This document shows positions 5,912 to 8,619 of a stretch of 8,619 nucleotides of DNA, piece after piece. Both the position numbers and the translations under genes were made by a program. Source of the DNA: Firmicutes bacterium UBA5388 (GTDB lineage: Bacteria > Bacillota > UBA4882 > UBA10575); the NCBI GenBank assembly GCA_002409975.1, contig DHOO01000042.1:1-8619 (forward strand). Direction: 5' to 3'. Numbering within the stretch: the stretch's first letter is position 1; every line of letters starts with the position of its first letter. The notes below the pieces were generated by a model. The model saw only the letters and a list, made by a program, of their open reading frames with translations, did not search any database and was not told where the DNA came from.

Positions 5912-6592
5912 CTAAAGAACCTTTTTGCAACATTCTCCGGCGCGGGAAAACACCTCTTTCCTTATTACCCGTTCAACCTGAAAATCTTTAGATAGTAAGG
6001 AGCAAAAATCATCAGGACGAATAGTTCCCCGAGGACCGAATTCCACTTCAATAGCAAAAAGGATAATATCGTTTTCGGTAAAAGCAAGCTTGTAACTCTT
6101 CCAGAAAGGCCTAAGATTGATCGATTTCTTTCCTGATTTAGTGTTTTTAATCACATTTAACTCCGCACTTTCCCATAAACGCTCAAACCAATCCTCAAGT
6201 TGAACGCTACATTGTTTTACCTTTGCAACCAGGATAAACTGATAAACAATAGAATTAATCATAGCTGTTAGGGATTGAACCTTATGAACTAGTCTTCCTA
6301 CCTTAATAACTTGCAATCCGGGAGGTAAGGCTTGCTTTAAAGCATGAAAAACTTCTTCCTTTGATAAGTCTGCGGTTAACTCTAAATCAAAAAACTCCGC
6401 CTCACTTTCGATTCCTAAAGGAAGAGGAGGACCAAAGGATAAACGAGGCACAGGGTTAAACCCCATCGAAAAAGCAATTGGTAAACCCGACCGACGAATG
6501 GTTCTATTGATCGCTCGCAATACATCTAAATGAGAAGTAAAGCGGGTTAGGCCTGTTTTACTATATTGAATTCGATACTTAATCTTTTTCAC
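5912..6592 (-). CDS. DUF2344 / TIGR03936 radical-SAM-linked protein
   Basis: The product has up to 226 residues and belongs to a family of unknown biochemical role that is encoded next to, or fused with, the TIGR03960 radical SAM protein, as here. The conserved start YRIQYSKTGLTRFTSHLDVLRA (6-27) and the block GFNPVPRLSFGPPLPLGIESEAEFFDLEL (44-72) identify it. Near the C-terminus is FGPRGTIRPDDF (185-196), and it ends with a CC pair (221-222). No membrane segment is visible. It overlaps the radical SAM gene, and rng follows after 11 bases. The start is uncertain: GTG at 6590-6592 lies inside the ribosome binding site, while ATT at 6581-6583 has ideal spacing and would give 223 residues. A TAG codon at 6596-6598 rules out any earlier start. 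Confidence 0.9.
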   Translation of the reverse strand: MKKIKYRIQYSKTGLTRFTSHLDVLRAINRTIRRSGLPIAFSMGFNPVPRLSFGPPLPLGIESEAEFFDLELTADLSKEEVFHALKQALPPGLQVIKVGRLVHKVQSLTAMINSIVYQFILVAKVKQCSVQLEDWFERLWESAELNVIKNTKSGKKSINLRPFWKSYKLAFTENDIILFAIEVEFGPRGTIRPDDFCSLLSKDFQVERVIRKEVFSRAGECCKKVL

Positions 6593-6597
6593 CTCCT
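6579..6597 (-). promoter_or_regulatory. RBS and overlapping stop/start between radSAM and DUF2344 genes
   Basis: The minus strand reads AGGAGGTG (6590-6597), AAAAAG, then ATTAA (6579-6583). The Shine-Dalgarno sequence is an 8-base perfect match to the 16S 3' end. GTG (6590-6592) is part of that match, too close to serve as a normal start. ATT lies 8 bases after GGAGG and shares one base with the TAA stop of the radical SAM gene. This is the geometry of translational coupling, with a rare ATT in place of ATG. Confidence 0.6.
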
Positions 6598-8432
6598 ACC
6601 AGCATGGGCCGCGCTCCTATAGTGGGACAAACCCCACAGCTTGAACAGTTTTTACGAGCACGGCAGTCTAGTGTGGAGCTTCCTTCCTCAGCCAGTCGGT
6701 CTTCCCTAATTAAATAATCTTTGCTTACTCCAGCGCTTAAATGCTCCCATGGTAAGATTTCCTCATAAGAACGAGCTCGCGTATAGTCCTCTGGTTTTAA
6801 ACCAGCCGCCGCTAAAGCTTCTTGCCATAAATCCCAACGGAATTTATCTGCCCAAGCGTCAAAAGTACAACCAAGTTCTAATGCCTTTTCTAAGCTTTTT
6901 CCTAAGCGCCGATCTCCCCGAGAGAGAACCCCTTCCACTTGACTTAATTTCACCTCATGCCAAGAAAATTCTAATCCTTTACCCCGAAGCTTATCCTTTA
7001 AAAAATTTTGCCTACGAATTGTTTCTTCCATAGAAATTTGGGCTCGCCATTGAAACGGGGTATGGGGTTTAGGAACAAAAGTGGAAGCGCTAACAGCCAC
7101 TTTAACCCGTCCAGCTCTTTGCGCATGGATCTGACGACCGAGTTGCAACACTTTTTTTGACAAACAGACTATACCTTCCAAGTCTTGATCGGTTTCTGTA
7201 GGAAGACCAATCATAAAATATAATTTAATTCTTTGCCATCCAGCCTGAAAAGCAGCTCGCACCGTCTCGATAATCTGTTGTTCTGAAAGATTTTTATTAA
7301 TGACTTGACGTAAACGTTCAGTCCCAGCTTCAGGAGCAAAAGTCAAACTACCTTTCCGTCCTGTTTGAAATGAAGCTGCTAATTCTGGAGAAAAAGAGTC
7401 AATTCGCAAAGAAGGCAAAGAGATTCTCACTCTCTGTGGGGCAAAGCAGTCATTCAGCGAACTAATTAACTCTTCAATTTTTGTATAATCTGCACTACTG
7501 AGAGATGTTAGTGAGATTTCTTCATAACCTGTATTCTTGATCAGTTTACTCAAATACTCTTTAATAAGCGCAGGCGGTCTCTCTCTAACCGGCCGATAAA
7601 TCATACCAGCCTGACAGAAACGACATCCCCTAGTACAACCTCGGAATAATTCCACCATTAAGCGATCATGAATTGGTTCTATCCATGGCACCAACTCTTT
7701 ATCAGGAAGGGAACTACTTCCAAAGTCCCGGAGAACTCGTTTATGTATAACTTTAGGCGCTGGCGGTAACGGATTAATACTTGAAATTCTTCCATTTGGT
7801 AAATAGTCTATTTGATAATAATCGGGCACATAAACTCCTTCCACCTTATGGAGATCGCGTTTGATCGCTGTTTTAGTTCTTCCTTGGTTTTTACCAGAAG
7901 CAATTATTTCTAAAATCTCAATAATTGCTTCTTCTCCCTCTCCTAATAGAAAAAAATCAAAAAAATCTGCTAAGGGTTCAGGGTTAAAACTCCCGGGTCC
8001 TCCTCCGATGATTAAGGGATGCTGTTCCCCCCTTTGCTCCCTTTTTAAAGGTATTCCTGCTAAACTCATCATATTCAAGATGTTCGTATAACTCAACTCA
8101 TATTGAAGGGTAAATCCAAGGAGATCGAATTCTCCTAAACCATGTTGTGTTTCTAGAGAAAAAAGGGGTAGCTGAGCTTTTCTTAATTCTTCTTCCATAT
8201 CTTGAGCAGGAGCATAAACCCGTTCTGCTAAATAAGCGTCAAACTCATTAATTTTATGGTACAACAAACGCAACCCTAGATGGGAGAAGCCTATTTCATA
8301 TAGATCAGGAAAAGCGAGAACGATCCGAAGGAGAACTTGCTCCCAAGGTTTAATTGTCGTGTTTAACTCCCCCCCTGAATATCTAGCAGGTTTCTCCACC
8401 TTTTCCAGTATTTGTTCGTAAATTTTGTTCAT
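6579..8432 (-). CDS. Uncharacterised radical SAM protein (TIGR03960-like)
   Basis: The 617-residue protein should carry a 4Fe-4S cluster that cleaves S-adenosylmethionine; its substrate is not known. The N-terminal ~230 residues resemble a B12-binding-like Rossmann region (IIGGGPGSFNPEPLADFFDFFLLGEGEEAI, about 141-170), but I do not see the DxHxxG motif of cobalamin ligation. The radical SAM core begins with C266-x3-C270-x2-C273 (RGCTRGCRFCQAG) and includes PEAGTERLR (367-375) and FMIGLPTETDQD (406-417). A second cysteine group, C590, C596, C599 and C602, sits near the C-terminus and could hold an auxiliary cluster or zinc. The ATG at 8430-8432 has AGGAGG six to eight bases upstream. The 187 bases before it contain a repeat but no promoter I can defend. 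It heads the DUF2344-RNase G run, which suggests an RNA- or ribosome-related role by association only. Confidence 0.93.
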   Translation of the reverse strand: MNKIYEQILEKVEKPARYSGGELNTTIKPWEQVLLRIVLAFPDLYEIGFSHLGLRLLYHKINEFDAYLAERVYAPAQDMEEELRKAQLPLFSLETQHGLGEFDLLGFTLQYELSYTNILNMMSLAGIPLKREQRGEQHPLIIGGGPGSFNPEPLADFFDFFLLGEGEEAIIEILEIIASGKNQGRTKTAIKRDLHKVEGVYVPDYYQIDYLPNGRISSINPLPPAPKVIHKRVLRDFGSSSLPDKELVPWIEPIHDRLMVELFRGCTRGCRFCQAGMIYRPVRERPPALIKEYLSKLIKNTGYEEISLTSLSSADYTKIEELISSLNDCFAPQRVRISLPSLRIDSFSPELAASFQTGRKGSLTFAPEAGTERLRQVINKNLSEQQIIETVRAAFQAGWQRIKLYFMIGLPTETDQDLEGIVCLSKKVLQLGRQIHAQRAGRVKVAVSASTFVPKPHTPFQWRAQISMEETIRRQNFLKDKLRGKGLEFSWHEVKLSQVEGVLSRGDRRLGKSLEKALELGCTFDAWADKFRWDLWQEALAAAGLKPEDYTRARSYEEILPWEHLSAGVSKDYLIREDRLAEEGSSTLDCRARKNCSSCGVCPTIGARPMLVGGEKD

Positions 8433-8518
8433 GTTTCCCTCCTGCTATTGTTATTCCAGCTAATACTATTATCCTTATCTAGAAAATGCCTCTAGGGTTT
8501 ATCGACTCACCTGGCCCC

Positions 8519-8570
8519 ATTTTCATCACTTCACGTGTGCGGGCGGTAGCCAGCGTGAGCGATTACTTAG
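8519..8570 (+). repeat. 52-bp GC-rich hairpin repeat, copy 2
   Basis: This is the second copy of the element at 1-52, same orientation and same length, differing at 8 positions. The outer stem pairs 8530-8535 with 8554-8559, ending in a T-G pair. The inner GGC/GCC stem (8542-8544 with 8549-8551) again closes a GGTA loop. Similarity stops sharply at both ends: the flanks (CTGGCCCC before, AAAATACTTC after) do not match copy 1. It sits 87 bases upstream of the radical SAM start codon, so it could lie in that gene's 5' leader if transcription starts further upstream. I do not recognise the family. Confidence 0.75.
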
Positions 8571-8619
8571 AAAATACTTCTCAATACTCGTCGCTAGTCT
8601 CACATTTCGCATTCAATCT

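Noticed and set aside
5901..5933. An 11-residue longer N-terminus for the RNase starting at 5933.
   Set aside because: The ATG at 5900 has AGGAAG at a normal distance and fits the family start; the upstream ATG has GGAGA directly against it and overlaps the DUF2344 coding region.
8433..8518. A promoter for the radical SAM gene, for example TAATAG or TAGTAT as a -10 box.
   Set aside because: No acceptable -35 hexamer was found at 16-18 bases from these weak matches, so the call would be guesswork.
1..8570. The window as a composite transposon or mobile island bounded by the two 52-bp repeats.
   Set aside because: The repeats are imperfect (8 mismatches) and direct. No transposase, integrase or target-site duplication is visible. 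The enclosed genes are conserved chromosomal housekeeping genes in a normal order.

Overview
This 8.6-kb window looks like chromosomal DNA from a low-GC Gram-positive bacterium of the Clostridia, probably a Peptococcaceae-like lineage. The evidence is the A+T-rich codon use, the very strong AGGAGG-type ribosome binding sites, and a ribosomal protein L27 with the Firmicutes N-terminal extension next to the Prp protease that removes it. The gene order also fits: radical SAM protein, DUF2344 protein, RNase G, L21, Prp, L27, Obg, ProB. The lineage is inferred from gene content and was not checked by a search. All eight supported genes are on the minus strand, so transcription runs from high to low coordinates.

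Region 1 (8432 down to 4218) is a tight three-gene run. It holds an uncharacterised radical SAM protein (TIGR03960-like), its usual partner (TIGR03936/DUF2344-like) and an RNase E/G-family endoribonuclease. The first two genes overlap, and the start of the DUF2344 gene is unusual: a GTG fused to the Shine-Dalgarno sequence competes with a well-spaced ATT that overlaps the upstream stop codon.

Region 2 (4221 down to 3111) is the L21 unit: a consensus-like promoter whose -35 box contains the rng stop codon, a structured L21 leader RNA, rplU, prp, rpmA and a terminator. Prp should cut L27 at the visible LQFF/A site.

Region 3 (3110 down to 1281) holds the essential ribosome-assembly GTPase gene obgE behind its own 200-bp intergenic region. 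An undescribed 63-residue cysteine-containing protein follows, then a textbook terminator. Region 4 is proB (glutamate 5-kinase) with its own promoter and a TTG start.

Most of the gene content is conserved housekeeping: ribosome assembly, RNA processing and proline synthesis. The least explained signal is a pair of 52-bp imperfect direct repeats (44/52 identical) at the two ends of the window. They bracket the whole cluster. Both can form the same hairpin, and one base pair is kept by a compensatory T-A to C-G change. I do not recognise this element. Other points of interest are the small cysteine protein, the non-canonical start, the switch-like L21 leader, and the C-terminal cysteine cluster of the radical SAM protein.
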